64,000 bases of DNA from Hormiphora californensis (Eukaryota > Ctenophora > Tentaculata > Cydippida > Pleurobrachiidae): the NCBI GenBank assembly GCA_020137815.1, contig CM035360.1, forward strand, positions 5,250,250 through 5,314,249, given 5' to 3'. A program made the translations under genes and the position numbers. The notes beneath the pieces are model-generated. The model saw only the letters and a program-made list of their open reading frames with translations. It made no database searches and was not told the DNA's origin. Shown here piece by piece: positions 26,001-36,867 of this stretch. Position 1 is the first letter of the stretch. Each line of letters starts with the position of its first letter.

Positions 26001-27184
26001 TACTGTAACAAGAGAAGGACTCAAATTGGAGCTGAGACGGCGCCTAAAAACTGGACAGGCAAGCTTGAGATCAGAGGGTGCAGTCAACTTTTCCCCCGTT
26101 AATTCCCGTTAATTAATTAGCTAATTACCGTTTTGTAGCAATACAGCCACATAATCATGCATTTTGGGTGCCACATCCACCAAGTGTTTGGGGTTCTGTA
26201 TCAGTATCTCCTCGATCTGCAGCAGCTTCTTTCTGTCTTCCTGGTTATTAGCTGGACATACCCAGAACCTGGGGAAGGGGAGGGGTTGATAATGGAGAGG
26301 TGGGGGCTTTAACCGAACCAGCAGCAAGGGGAAAAGGTTGGTATCGAAAACATCTGGGGGGGTCCAGCCCTAAAAAAGCTAAACTAACGGCCAAAATCAG
26401 GGTACCTTTAGCTTTTTTAGCTTTTTTTAGCTTTTTTTTAGCTTTTTTTAGCTTTTTTTAGCTTTTTTTTAGCCTTTTTTAGCATTTTTTAGCTTTTTTT
26501 AGCTTTTTTTAGGCTAAAAAAAGCTAAAAAAAGCTAAAATTGAGTTTTTAGTGGATTCATATAGGTTCGAATCCCGCTGACGCCAAATTTTTTTAACTTT
26601 TATTATAACGTTTTATAACGTTTTTTGAACTTTTTTAAAACTATTTTTATCAAATTTGAATAATATTTTTATCGAAAAAATGTCTCCAGAAAATGGCAGT
26701 AGGGGTGGATACAGAAATTGCTATGTATGGACATAAACGGTAGATTATGGTAAAAAAATGTGCAGGAAATGAACAAATGCAGTCAATAGACGTCCGGAAG
26801 GATGAAAATTTAATGGAAAAGTGTCAAGATGAATGCTGAAAAAACATAAAAAGTAGGGCTAAAAAAGCTAAAAAAAGCTAAAAAAAAGCTAAAAAAAGCT
26901 AAAATAAAAAACGCTATCGACCAAAATCAGGGTACCTTTAGCTTTTTTTAGGGCTGGACCCCCCCCCCAACACCTCACACCGCGCGCTGGCAAGGGGTAA
27001 CTTCGTAACCAAGGGAAAAGGGGGGTAGCAGGTAGCTGACACAATGGAACACTCAACACACTACCATTGAACCAGGATACTGAATAGTGAATACCCCCAC
27101 CCACTACTGCAACACTTACTGTTCGAGTGAGAGGATGTGGGTGACGATGGCGTCGAACACATACGTCGCCTCCTCCACCACCAT
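1..27184 (-). CDS. Giant multi-Tudor-domain protein (partial, 59 exons seen)
   Basis: I joined 59 coding exons by reading GT-AG sites on the minus strand. The frame is continuous except inside the exon at 22203-22865. The product is a germline-type Tudor scaffold. Tudor domains bind symmetric dimethyl-arginine on Piwi-like partners and build RNP granules, which is family knowledge. Fifteen cores carry the diagnostic (F/Y)(V/I)D(Y/F)G(N) or a close variant, near positions 470, 1650, 2790, 3725, 4745, 6655, 7770, 8500, 14600, 16255, 17360, 18635, 21670, 24300 and 25525. At least two degenerate ones lie near 20210 and 18220. Each core is preceded by a conserved F(Y/W)VQL-type segment and followed by a helical linker, as in extended Tudor domains. 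About 3,400 residues are visible and the 3' end is off the left edge. The start ATG at 27182-27184 is a guess, and an upstream exon is possible. It cannot be assigned to one TDRD orthologue. Confidence 0.93.
1488..1530. repeat. Imperfect hairpin beside a Tudor-gene splice donor
   Basis: An inverted repeat of about 20 bp per arm (GGCAACACCAAATATGGTAA and its near-complement) lies in the intron. It ends some 14 bp before the 5' splice site of the exon at 1544-1663. Stem formation in the pre-mRNA is possible, but no function can be assigned. Confidence 0.6.
1964..2035. repeat. (GA)n microsatellite
   Basis: About 70 bp of GA dinucleotide repeat in an intron of the Tudor gene. On the coding strand it is a CT run next to the 3' splice site region of the exon at 1796-1921, so it extends the polypyrimidine stretch. 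The apparent ORFs through it are artefacts. Confidence 0.95.
4906..5708. mobile_element. G-capped non-autonomous DNA element A (803 bp)
   Basis: The element begins GGAGGGGGGCCGGCTGAAG and ends with the complementary CTTCAGCCG followed by a C run. It is flanked by a perfect 8-bp duplication, CTAATATC, at 4898-4905 and 5709-5716. Next to both caps are arrays of an AAAAACTTC unit and its complement, which fold back on themselves. The interior is AT-rich and has no transposase ORF. It sits in the Tudor intron between exons 5730-5863 and 4661-4781, on the same strand context as elements B and C. Confidence 0.85.
8905..8965. repeat. Two adjacent perfect hairpins
   Basis: Positions 8905-8935 form a 14-bp perfect stem with a GAA loop (CCCGGGTGATTGCC arm). 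Positions 8942-8965 form a 10-bp stem (TTTTTAGCAC arm) with a 4-nt loop. They lie in the long intron between exons 9560-9884 and 8450-8571. The second ends in a T/A run like a terminator stem, but no RNA gene is evident. Confidence 0.7.
9332..9387. promoter_or_regulatory. Three tandem X-box-like (RFX) motifs
   Basis: GTTATCATAGCAAC (9332-9345) and GTTACCATAGCAAC (9353-9366 and 9374-9387) recur every 21 bp. They match the imperfect palindrome bound by RFX factors (GTTNCCATRGNAAC type, family knowledge). The spacing puts all sites on one helix face. They sit in an intron of the Tudor gene. They may simply be a short tandem repeat, and no RFX target role is shown by the sequence. Confidence 0.4.
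9890..10207. repeat. 33-bp minisatellite built from a 3' splice-site module
   Basis: About ten tandem copies (two shortened to 31 bp) lie immediately upstream, in gene sense, of the exon at 9560-9884. On the minus strand every unit carries CTAACAATCCCCCTCTTC, a branch-point-like CTAAC followed by a pyrimidine tract. This is the same arrangement as the functional acceptor beside it. Only the final unit is followed by the usable CAG. Confidence 0.9.
10816..14060. repeat. Satellite-like array inside element B, about 15 units of 154-179 bp
   Basis: Unit starts (GGTGTTCCTAAA) are near 10816, 10984, 11138, 11317, 11482, then after the nested insertion 12473, 12639, 12814, 12990, 13155, 13331, 13507, 13683, 13860 and 14026. 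Most spacings are 165-168 or 175-177 bp, which is a difference of one GTCTACTTTT decamer. Copies are highly similar, so the amplification is recent. The outer copies (10650, 14040) are more diverged. Confidence 0.92.
11494..12314. mobile_element. Palindromic (foldback) element nested in the satellite array
   Basis: The two arms (about 11494-11830 and 11980-12314) are near-perfect inverted copies beginning TAGTTAGGAACACTATTGG. The neighbouring satellite units give the empty site (CCTAAAGTG), so the insertion split one unit and duplicated AAA. The spacer of about 150 bp has no ORF. It is non-autonomous and its superfamily is not determined. Confidence 0.8.
14317..20549 (-). other. Tudor gene exons 17-34 (central Tudor array)
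   Basis: Exons are 20380-20549, 20122-20279, 19804-19954, 19530-19668, 19174-19295, 18595-18744, 18387-18487, 18091-18278, 17718-17921, 17329-17463, 17059-17182, 16720-16871, 16253-16532, 15910-16027, 15320-15466, 14828-15184, 14592-14703 and 14317-14484. Good cores are YYVDYGN (18635), QYIDYGN (17360), QFVDFG (16255) and LYVDYGN (14600). The unit at 20210 reads MLVDTQ, so its aromatic cage has probably lost ligand binding. Exon 14828-15184 also has an Asn/Ser/Ala-rich linker with a run of five Asn. Introns are mostly 60-350 bp and end in a pyrimidine run with a CTAAC-like branch site. Confidence 0.85.
20731..23127 (-). other. Tudor gene exons 10-16: low-complexity and RGG/RS-like region
   Basis: Exons are 23014-23127, 22203-22865, 21845-22063, 21621-21716, 21419-21531, 21057-21252 and 20731-20889. 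Exon 10 encodes a poly-Gly/Ser stretch. Exon 11 is rich in Gly, Ser, Tyr, Ala and Gln but its frame is broken several times. Exons 12-14 form a canonical Tudor unit with FFVDYGN. Exon 15 ends in an RGRSRRGG motif and exon 16 is Arg/Ser rich. The RG and RS stretches could be methylation substrates for Tudor domains, possibly in the same protein (inference). The rest of the protein is folded-domain sequence, so this block is the disordered hub of the molecule. Confidence 0.75.
23575..27184 (-). other. Tudor gene exons 1-9 (N-terminal part)
   Basis: Coding exons, in gene order: 27120-27184, 26129-26268, 25465-25590, 25105-25316, 24763-24926, 24485-24605, 24151-24344, 23850-23935 and 23575-23691. 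The first two join to give an FWV start of a Tudor-like unit. Exon 3 carries a core reading QFIDSGRDE, with an altered aromatic cage. Exons 6-7 make a well-formed unit with WLRDFGNEQ. Exon 8 starts another unit (KYVDNG). The intron between exons 1 and 2 holds G-capped element C. Phases agree at every junction. Confidence 0.85.
26356..26968. mobile_element. G-capped non-autonomous DNA element C (613 bp)
   Basis: The termini are GGGGGGGTCCAGCCCTAAA and its complement ending in a C run. The flanks AACATCT (26349-26355) and AACACCT (26969-26975) look like a decayed 8-bp class target duplication. Both ends carry arrays of TTTTTTTAGC or its complement, and the same GGTACC-containing motif follows each array. 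It has no ORF and lies in the first visible intron of the Tudor gene. Confidence 0.75.
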
Positions 27185-27636
27185 CTCGCTATAATACAGG
27201 GGGAAGTTGGAATTTGGAATATATATTGAAGACGGAAAGTTAGTGGAGCTGTGGGAGAAGGGATGAACTATCTCCCTTTGTAAAATTACAGGGGAGGTAG
27301 CTGTAGTAGGAAGTAGAGGTAGAGTGGGAGTTAGAGGTTGAATGTGGGAAGGAAGGGCTGAAAAAACACTGGAAATCATGATTTTATCAAAAAAAGACTT
27401 TCTAAAAATCCATAATCCGGTCAACAGCATCATCATCAAAAACTTTACAACATCTTACACGTTCCTCAAATACACCACCACTTCAAAAACAACTTCGCAA
27501 TAAATCAAACTAAAACGTAAAATAGTAAGGAGATGTGAAAACAGGTGTGTGAAATTGAGAATAGTATCTCTCACTCTAAAGCATGATCTGCTAGAGTACA
27601 CCATTCCATCTTTCACTTCTAGATAAAATATGCAGA
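27185..27636. other. Intergenic gap between the Tudor gene and ADH5
   Basis: About 450 bp separate the end of ADH5 from the first recognised Tudor exon. Both genes are on the minus strand. No coding exon was recognised here. The gap must hold the ADH5 3' UTR and probably the Tudor promoter, or a 5' UTR exon. Confidence 0.6.
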
Positions 27637-30519
<2,883 letters not shown>

Positions 30520-31239
30520 TTAAAATTGATTAAATTTGGTAGAATTAAAAGTGTTATATAATAAGTTAATGTCATTGAGTTCGCTCTTATACTGCCTCGT
30601 TTTAGTGAACTTATTGCCTCTATGCCCTCTCAAGCTAATGACAGTTGTTCTGAGCAGGGTGAAAGACAACCGCTGCCTAATGTAACGGATGGTGTCAGAG
30701 TAAGCCTGGTGTGTTTTGTCAGCAAGCAGCTTGGCAAGGCGCCTGTAGAATTTTTCTGCCTCGTTGCCCAGGGCACCAGTTACTGAAAACACGAGTGGGC
30801 AAAAACAACTCTGTTCAACCTCAAGGACACGTTCGTTATAGCAGCGTTTTTTCTCGTCCTCGTGTCGTTTCAGAGCTGTATCAAGAGGAATGGCACTGTT
30901 TGTGGGAGCCAATGGATTGAAGATGCGCACATCTGTGTAAATTTTGTCCATGGGAAGCCAAAAATCCCTGGCAGCAACATCAAGGCGAGCATCATTTGCA
31001 GTGTTTGCTGATTTTAGCCGGAAGGTTTCGCCAGTGATTGGGAGAAGATGGGGTTCTCTTGAAACATCACGGCATCCCGCCTCTTTCAGCAGGTTTGCAG
31101 TAAGGTCCCGGATCTCATTATGCCGCAGCTGCACGTAACCACCAAGATGACAAGAGAGGCTGTGTTCAGTGGTGTTAGGTTTTCCACACGGACAGTTTGG
31201 TGGTCTGCCCTCAAGTTCCAAGCAGTAGCGGAGGGACAT
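30520..31239 (-). mobile_element. Non-LTR retrotransposon C-terminal fragment
   Basis: A 239-codon open frame encodes only the end of a reverse-transcriptase polyprotein. It has a zinc-knuckle-like stretch (CPCGK, then H, C and H) near the start. A domain follows with LDVAARDFW and TDVRIFNPLAPTN, which resembles the C-terminal nuclease-like region of invertebrate non-LTR elements, possibly PD-(D/E)xK type. No RT motifs are present upstream, so the copy is 5'-truncated, as is typical after target-primed integration. The 3' flank ends in a short AATC-rich tail rather than poly(A). Confidence 0.75.
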
Positions 31240-31686
31240 GGAGTCCCAGAACTCCTGTTTGTTAAATTTCGCGTTTCAGAAATTTTTGAAACTTTAAAAT
31301 CTGGAAACTTTGTGTTAGGAAAAAAAAATATAAGAATAGAACGGCCGCGCGCGGCGGATAAGAATTGCGCGGTACATCAATGCACCGCAGTAAGACTTTT
31401 CATGCGCTTTACGTCACAGAAATAAATAAAGACACCACATTCTCTCGCTTTTTTGTTAACAAGGAAAAAATTGTTTTGTTCAAACCTTTTAGGGTCGAAT
31501 AAGGCAAGGAAAAACAAAGGTTTATAACAAATTCCAACAAAATATCATAGAGAACTTTTACAACCAACTTCAAATACTCTTTAATTTGAAGTTATTCAAC
31601 AAACAGCTACCAGTACCAGTACTTTTTAGTCTAAAGACTCCGATCTCATAATATCTCCAAACCTATAGCTAGGGATAAGAGTAATA
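31240..31686. other. No gene recognised
   Basis: AT-rich DNA without a supported ORF. It includes one copy (31473-31510) of a dispersed motif that starts TTGTTTTGTTCAAACC and ends GGGTCGAATAAGGC. Confidence 0.5.
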
Positions 31687-31890
31687 GGGATCCCTAAAAA
31701 AGTTCAGTATTTACACAGCGTTTACACCAGAGCGCTGTGATTGGCTGAAATTTCTGACGATGGAAAATTTAAGCCAATCACAGCGCAGATTTCAAAATTT
31801 TTCTTCCCACGCTACCGTGGGAAAAACTGAAATGGCTTAACTGGTGTAAACGCTGTGTATATGTAAATACTGAACTTTTTTAGGGATCCC
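31687..31890. mobile_element. TA-flanked MITE
   Basis: The terminal inverted repeats start GGGATCCCTAAAAAAGTTCA and extend about 50 bp (through GTTTACACCAG). They are flanked by TA on both sides (31685-31686 and 31891-31892), as for Tc1/mariner-type insertions. The interior also has a smaller inverted pair around CTGTGATTGGCT. There is no transposase. Confidence 0.8.
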
Positions 31891-31970
31891 TATACCAACA
31901 CCCAATCCTTCATTATGAAGGATTGGGTGTTGGTATAGGGATCCCTAAAAAAGTTCATATAAACAGTCAA
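31891..31970. repeat. Hairpin plus a third copy of the MITE terminus
   Basis: Directly after the MITE is a near-perfect 44-bp palindrome (arm TACCAACACCCAATCCTTCA). It is followed by another TAGGGATCCCTAAAAAAGTTCA-like terminus. This looks like a partial second element or a rearranged end. Confidence 0.7.
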
Positions 31971-32657
31971 ACTCTCGCACAAACAATTTAAGTGCTTACC
32001 TTCAGACAATGGCCAATTTCCCAAAGAATAAGATATAATAGTTGGGAGATTAGGATTACATAAACTCTTAAGGGTACACCTGGCGTTTTTCAACATAGTT
32101 TGCCCAACCAAATGACTTCACCAGGGTTTAGGCCATACAAAATGGACCTCAAATATGCAATTTTAGCCCTAAAGTCGAATTCGTATTTTTGCTACAGCCT
32201 ATTTTCAACTGTCAGAGCATTGGCCTGACCCTATTCTCATTTCTTTCACGCGGAGCGCACGAGAACTGTGGTCAGAGCATTGGCCTGACAGATTTTCAAA
32301 GTGGCGTTTTTTCAATTTTTGTTGGAATTTTTAACCTCGGGACCACTTTTTTTGAGATAGAAACATTAAATTCTTGGAATTTGAAGAGAATATAAAGGTA
32401 AATAAGCCCAAAGAAGGATTTTTGAAATGGAGCTTATTTCTGGCCATGAGAACGGTTTACTTTTTTGCGTCTTTGACACGCTGGCTGAGAATGTTCCCAT
32501 GCTTCATTAGAGATGAAAATCTGGAAATAGTTGTGCTTGGAGTGGGGGCCACTGTTGGACCTCCGAACTGGTCTCGCGTATGTTAGCGTGTAATCAGGCA
32601 TTCAGGAAAAAAGACGTTGATTCAGTTGTTCAAAATCAAATAGCTATTATAACAAAC

Positions 32658-32684
32658 GTTTCGACATAAGAATGTCCTCTTCAG
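32658..32684 (-). ncRNA. Candidate hammerhead ribozyme core in the full Penelope copy
   Basis: On the element's sense strand the stretch reads CTGAAGA, a stem GGACAT/ATGTC closed by TCTT, then GAAAC. That matches the hammerhead core CUGANGA-stem II-GAAAC. After it, GTTTGTT allows a 2-bp stem III, as in the minimal Penelope-type ribozymes. Stem I pairing with the upstream TTAGCTTAACA is imperfect next to the core, so activity is uncertain. Confidence 0.5.
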
Positions 32685-32865
32685 TGTTAAGCTAACGTCT
32701 GTAAACAAAATGCACTAATTTAAACGGTGCTCCTTCATAAACATAACACATAACCGGTCAATTAGTGGGTTTACCCGGTCCGAAATATGATCGCAGACGG
32801 GTCCGTGTTCTGATAGTTTGTAAGTCTGGGTGGACCCGTGTAAGACTAAACTAGTCAGAAACTGA

Positions 32866-35800
32866 TCAGAACATGAACCCGTTCTGTTGGCATTCATTCA
32901 GGCTCGGGCGCACCCTCTGAATTGTAATATTCTCTTTCAAAAATGTCTCTAGAGCATCTTTTCCTCTACTATGTACTCTAAAATCAAAATTGTTCAGAAA
33001 ATTCTCGTAATCTCTCGCGTTCCTCTGTCCTGTTACTGCCTCTGGGTGGTCGTTCATTAGGTGCTTGCCGAGGGAACTCCGGTCATTGCCGAGGCGCTGA
33101 CTGCTCTCATGTTCGTTAACCCTCTCTCTCAGTGGTCTTGCTGTGGCACCAATGTACTGTTGTGAGCACCTGCGGCAGGTGGCTTGGTAAACCACGTTCC
33201 TCGTGTTGCAGGGGATGTCGGACTGGTGAAGGTTGCAGTTGCAAGGTGGTTCCGGGGCGAGCTTCCGGCAGAGGGCGGCTTTTACCTCGCTTTTCACCGT
33301 CCTTCCAGATGTGGTGACTACCCGGATGGGTATGCCGGTTCTGGCTACACTGGACTTGAACTTGCGGGTCAATGCCTCGTTGACGTAGGGTATTTTGAGA
33401 ACGAACTTGGGGTCCGGCGCAGGGTTAGGGGAGGGGGGTTGGGGTGGGGGAGAGGGAGGGTGAGAGGTGGGGGTGGGGGTGGGGGTAGGGGTGGACGGTG
33501 ATAGCTGTGTGGGTGGGGTTGAGTGTATGGTGGTGTGCTTGTGCTTGCTCACTTCCTCGCTGATGGAGGTGGTGACACGGGTGAGGGGGTAGCCTGAGTT
33601 CACCAGGTTTTTACGGAGTGTCTCCAAATGTGGCCATGCCAAGTCGATGCTGGAACAAAGACTAAGCACTCTCCTGGTTTCTGTGGAGATGATATTGAGC
33701 TTCGTTTTCATCTCACAATGGGAAGAGAAGGGGAGGTATGCACCTGAGTGTGTCTCCTTCTGGAACATTTGGTGGGTAATGTTTCCCTCCTTGGTGATGG
33801 TGATTGAGAGGTCCAGAAACGAGATGGTGCGGTTCCTTGGTTCCTCTATTGTGAAGGAGAGTTGTCCTTCTCCCCATACGTTGTTCAGCTTTTGGAGGAA
33901 CATCTGTGCGTCTTCAGGGGTCTTCCATAGTGAGTTCGAATCATCAACGTATGTTCCGATGTAGAGGGGTTTACGGTGATCGTCCATATTCAGGACAGCT
34001 CGACGGTAGGTGAAGTCTACTATTATCTCAGCGTATGCCCCTGATGAGTGATAGCCTGTTCCTACACCCGTAGTTTGGAGGAAGTACTGTCCGCAGGCTC
34101 GAGCATATGTGTGGGAGGTGATGAACTTGATGAATTGTGTGATGTGAGCAGGGGTGAAGCCAAGGAGGTCGATGGTGGTTTGGTATTCCTCGAGGTAGCC
34201 TCTGACAATTTCCATCGCGGTGTTGTCTGTGGGTATCGAGGGGTACATCGACTCGATGTCCATGGATACTATTGTGTGATCTGGGCCAAGGGCTGGGGTG
34301 TGGGGTAGGGGTGGGGTTGGGGATGGGGATGGGGATGGGGATGGGGATGGGGATGGGGAGGGTTGGTTGTGCTGCTCCACCCAGGGGCTCAGGCAGTTCT
34401 TGATGAATGTTTTGCTTGAGTCTACCCTGTACCGCAGGTGAGGGAGGAGTTGAGCTAGGACCTCAGCAACAATTACATCCAGCTTCTCGACCGCACTGCC
34501 TGCTACCGGCTGTACCACACGCACCTTTGTATTTGGGAAAGCAGGTTTATGGTCTTTAGCTAAAGGGTAGACAATAGGGGCTGTGCAGTGTCTTGATGTG
34601 AGCCGTGTTTGCAGGTAGCTGTTGTGTATCCCCGATTCGTGTAGGCAGGTCTTGATTAGGGAGTTGGCCGCAGTTTGGAAAGCCTGTGAGGGGTCTTCCG
34701 AGAGCTGGATCCATCCATTGGAGAAGTGTTGTTTCAGCTTTTCCTCACATGTGGTTGTGGGGAGTGTGCAGAAACGGTTTGTTTTGTCCGTTGGGAGGAT
34801 GGTAACATCGTTTAGCTCTGCTGTGGTCCTGAGGCTCTCCAGATCTGCTTTGTTGTGGTTTCTGGGAACCTTCCAACTGCTCTTGGTTTTGAGGATCGGT
34901 GAGAGGTGTTCTCTGAGCTGACGGATCGATGATTCGGTGGCTTCATCAGCTGGTCTCGGGGGTTGGATGCCGAGGTGTTCGAACTTTCCCGCTACTCTGA
35001 GGAGGGATGGTGGTGCCTCTTGTTGTTGGTGTTGGTTGTTTCCTGGCGGGGTGGAGGGTTCGTTCTGTCGCCGTGATCCTGCTTCAGCTGCGGCTGCATA
35101 TCTGATCGCACAGATTGTGCGTTCGAGTGCAATGGTGGCTGTGGTTGCTAGTTGGTGAGGGGGTGATGTGGGGTTGAGCATGAAACCAGGTGAGTTGGTA
35201 AGTAGTTTCTTGCATGCGGGTGGGAGCGGTGTGGCGGCATGTTCCAGTACCAAGGAGGTGGTGGTGGGTGTAAGGGATGGGGCGTTGGGTGGGGCTGGGG
35301 TTGGGGTAGGTGGAGTAGGGTTGGGGAGGGGTGGGGGAGGGGTGGGGGTTTTGGGTTTGGGGGTTGGGGGTACCCTGGCACGTACCTTAGCGTTCTCAAG
35401 CTTGCTCTGGTGTTTGCGGTTCAGGAATTCCGTGTGGGCTGCTCTCTCTTTATCGATGCTCGTCATGATGGTTTGGAACTCAGTAGCTGTGAGAGTTGCC
35501 GCCAGGTCTGATGTTGCGGATTTTAATCTTACACTTTGTAACCGGAGTGTGAGATATTTATCTCCTATCTCCGCTTTGAGCAGGTATTGCTTGAAGCTGT
35601 GGACTTTCCGGCCATATTTTCCTCTTCCTCTCAGGTATCGCTTGGTTGCCTCAGGATCCACAGTGTTGAGAGGGGCTGCGAAGTTAGAGCATGGGTGGTT
35701 GTCAGGGAAAATTGAAGGGAGCCACATGTTTGCCAGGTGGGCTGGGAGGAGTTTCTCTTTGCGGAGCGATTTGAGGTAGGCGATCTGTGCTATGGTGCTG

Positions 35801-35985
35801 TCTACCTTTTCACTGAGTCCCTGCACTCTAACAATGTTCCGGTGGACTCGGGAATTTCCCGGTTGCATCTGCTGTCCCAACCCTGACGGGCTGGTGACAC
35901 CGACCGCGGTATAGTAGTGCTTGGAGTGGGGGCCACTGTTGGACCTCCGAACTGGTCTCGCGTATGTTAGCGTGTAATCAGGCAT
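32866..35985 (-). CDS. Penelope-like reverse transcriptase with GIY-YIG endonuclease
   Basis: An uninterrupted 1039-codon ORF. The N-terminal half has proline-rich low-complexity stretches near residues 205-240 and 555-580. The reverse-transcriptase core shows YPLAKDHKP, SMDIESMYPSIP and the catalytic YVDD near residue 677, followed by ISFLDLSI. The C-terminus holds a Cys-rich zinc motif (CNCNLHQSDIPC, CRRC) and a GIY-YIG endonuclease with VVYQATC and QYIGATARPLRERVNEH near residue 940. This set defines endonuclease-positive Penelope-like elements, which nick DNA and prime reverse transcription at the target. The open frame suggests a potentially active copy. Confidence 0.95.
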   Translation of the reverse strand: MPDYTLTYARPVRRSNSGPHSKHYYTAVGVTSPSGLGQQMQPGNSRVHRNIVRVQGLSEKVDSTIAQIAYLKSLRKEKLLPAHLANMWLPSIFPDNHPCSNFAAPLNTVDPEATKRYLRGRGKYGRKVHSFKQYLLKAEIGDKYLTLRLQSVRLKSATSDLAATLTATEFQTIMTSIDKERAAHTEFLNRKHQSKLENAKVRARVPPTPKPKTPTPPPPLPNPTPPTPTPAPPNAPSLTPTTTSLVLEHAATPLPPACKKLLTNSPGFMLNPTSPPHQLATTATIALERTICAIRYAAAAEAGSRRQNEPSTPPGNNQHQQQEAPPSLLRVAGKFEHLGIQPPRPADEATESSIRQLREHLSPILKTKSSWKVPRNHNKADLESLRTTAELNDVTILPTDKTNRFCTLPTTTCEEKLKQHFSNGWIQLSEDPSQAFQTAANSLIKTCLHESGIHNSYLQTRLTSRHCTAPIVYPLAKDHKPAFPNTKVRVVQPVAGSAVEKLDVIVAEVLAQLLPHLRYRVDSSKTFIKNCLSPWVEQHNQPSPSPSPSPSPSPSPTPPLPHTPALGPDHTIVSMDIESMYPSIPTDNTAMEIVRGYLEEYQTTIDLLGFTPAHITQFIKFITSHTYARACGQYFLQTTGVGTGYHSSGAYAEIIVDFTYRRAVLNMDDHRKPLYIGTYVDDSNSLWKTPEDAQMFLQKLNNVWGEGQLSFTIEEPRNRTISFLDLSITITKEGNITHQMFQKETHSGAYLPFSSHCEMKTKLNIISTETRRVLSLCSSIDLAWPHLETLRKNLVNSGYPLTRVTTSISEEVSKHKHTTIHSTPPTQLSPSTPTPTPTPTSHPPSPPPQPPSPNPAPDPKFVLKIPYVNEALTRKFKSSVARTGIPIRVVTTSGRTVKSEVKAALCRKLAPEPPCNCNLHQSDIPCNTRNVVYQATCRRCSQQYIGATARPLRERVNEHESSQRLGNDRSSLGKHLMNDHPEAVTGQRNARDYENFLNNFDFRVHSRGKDALETFLKENITIQRVRPSLNECQQNGFMF

Positions 35986-36041
35986 TCAGGAAAAAAGACG
36001 TTGATTCAGTTGTTCAAAATCAAATAGCTATTATAACAAAC

Positions 36042-36068
36042 GTTTCGACATAAGAATGTCCTCTTCAG
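36042..36068 (-). ncRNA. Second candidate hammerhead core in the partial Penelope copy
   Basis: This is the identical motif in the tandem partial copy, 3384 bp from the first. Two ribozymes in tandem would release unit-length RNA, which is how such pairs are thought to act in this element class. The same reservation about stem I applies. Confidence 0.5.
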
Positions 36069-36249
36069 TGTTAAGCTAACGTCTGTAAACAAAATGCACT
36101 AATTTAAACGGTGCTCCTTCATAAACATAACACATAACCGGTCAATTAGTGGGTTTACCCGGTCCGAAATATGATCGCAGACGGGTCCGTGTTCTGATAG
36201 TTTGTAAGTCTGGGTGGACCCGTGTAAGACTAAACTAGTCAGAAACTGA

Positions 36250-36867
36250 TCAGAACATGAACCCGTTCTGTTGGCATTCATTCAGGCTCGGGCGCACCCT
36301 CTGAATTGTAATATTCTCTTTCAAAAATGTCTCTAGAGCATCTTTTCCTCTACTATGTACTCTAAAATCAAAATTGTTCAGAAAATTCTCGTAATCTCTC
36401 GCGTTCCTCTGTCCTGTTACTGCCTCTGGGTGGTCGTTCATTAGGTGCTTGCCGAGGGAACTCCGGTCATTGCCGAGGCGCTGACTGCTCTCATGTTCGT
36501 TAACCCTCTCTCTCAGTGGTCTTGCTGTGGCACCAATGTACTGTTGTGAGCACCTGCGGCAGGTGGCTTGGTAAACCACGTTCCTCGTGTTGCAGGGGAT
36601 GTCGGACTGGTGAAGGTTGCAGTTGCAAGGTGGTTCCGGGGCGAGCTTCCGGCAGAGGGCGGCTTTTACCTCGCTTTTCACCGTCCTTCCAGATGTGGTG
36701 ACTACCCGGATGGGTATGCCGGTTCTGGCTACACTGGACTTGAACTTGCGGGTCAATGCCTCGTTGACGTAGGGTATTTTGAGAACGAACTTGGGGTCCG
36801 GCGCAGGGTTAGGGGAGGGGGGTTGGGGTGGGGGAGAGGGAGGGTGAGAGGTGGGCCCCCACTCCAA
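36250..36867 (-). pseudogene. Truncated second copy of the Penelope ORF
   Basis: The frame encodes only the zinc motif and GIY-YIG domain, identical to the end of the full ORF. It opens at the junction with the inverted tip, so its first codons are not native. It is part of the upstream partial repeat that can supply the promoter in this family. Confidence 0.9.

Noticed and set aside
26555-26590. tRNA gene or tRNA-derived SINE, because GGTTCGAATCC matches a Pol III B box
   Set aside because: The flanking bases do not form a T-arm stem, and no acceptor, D or anticodon arms are present. It is inside G-capped element C.
35168-35779. 203-codon plus-strand ORF
   Set aside because: It is antisense to the Penelope RT ORF and has Gly/Val-rich composition produced by the complementary proline-rich codons.
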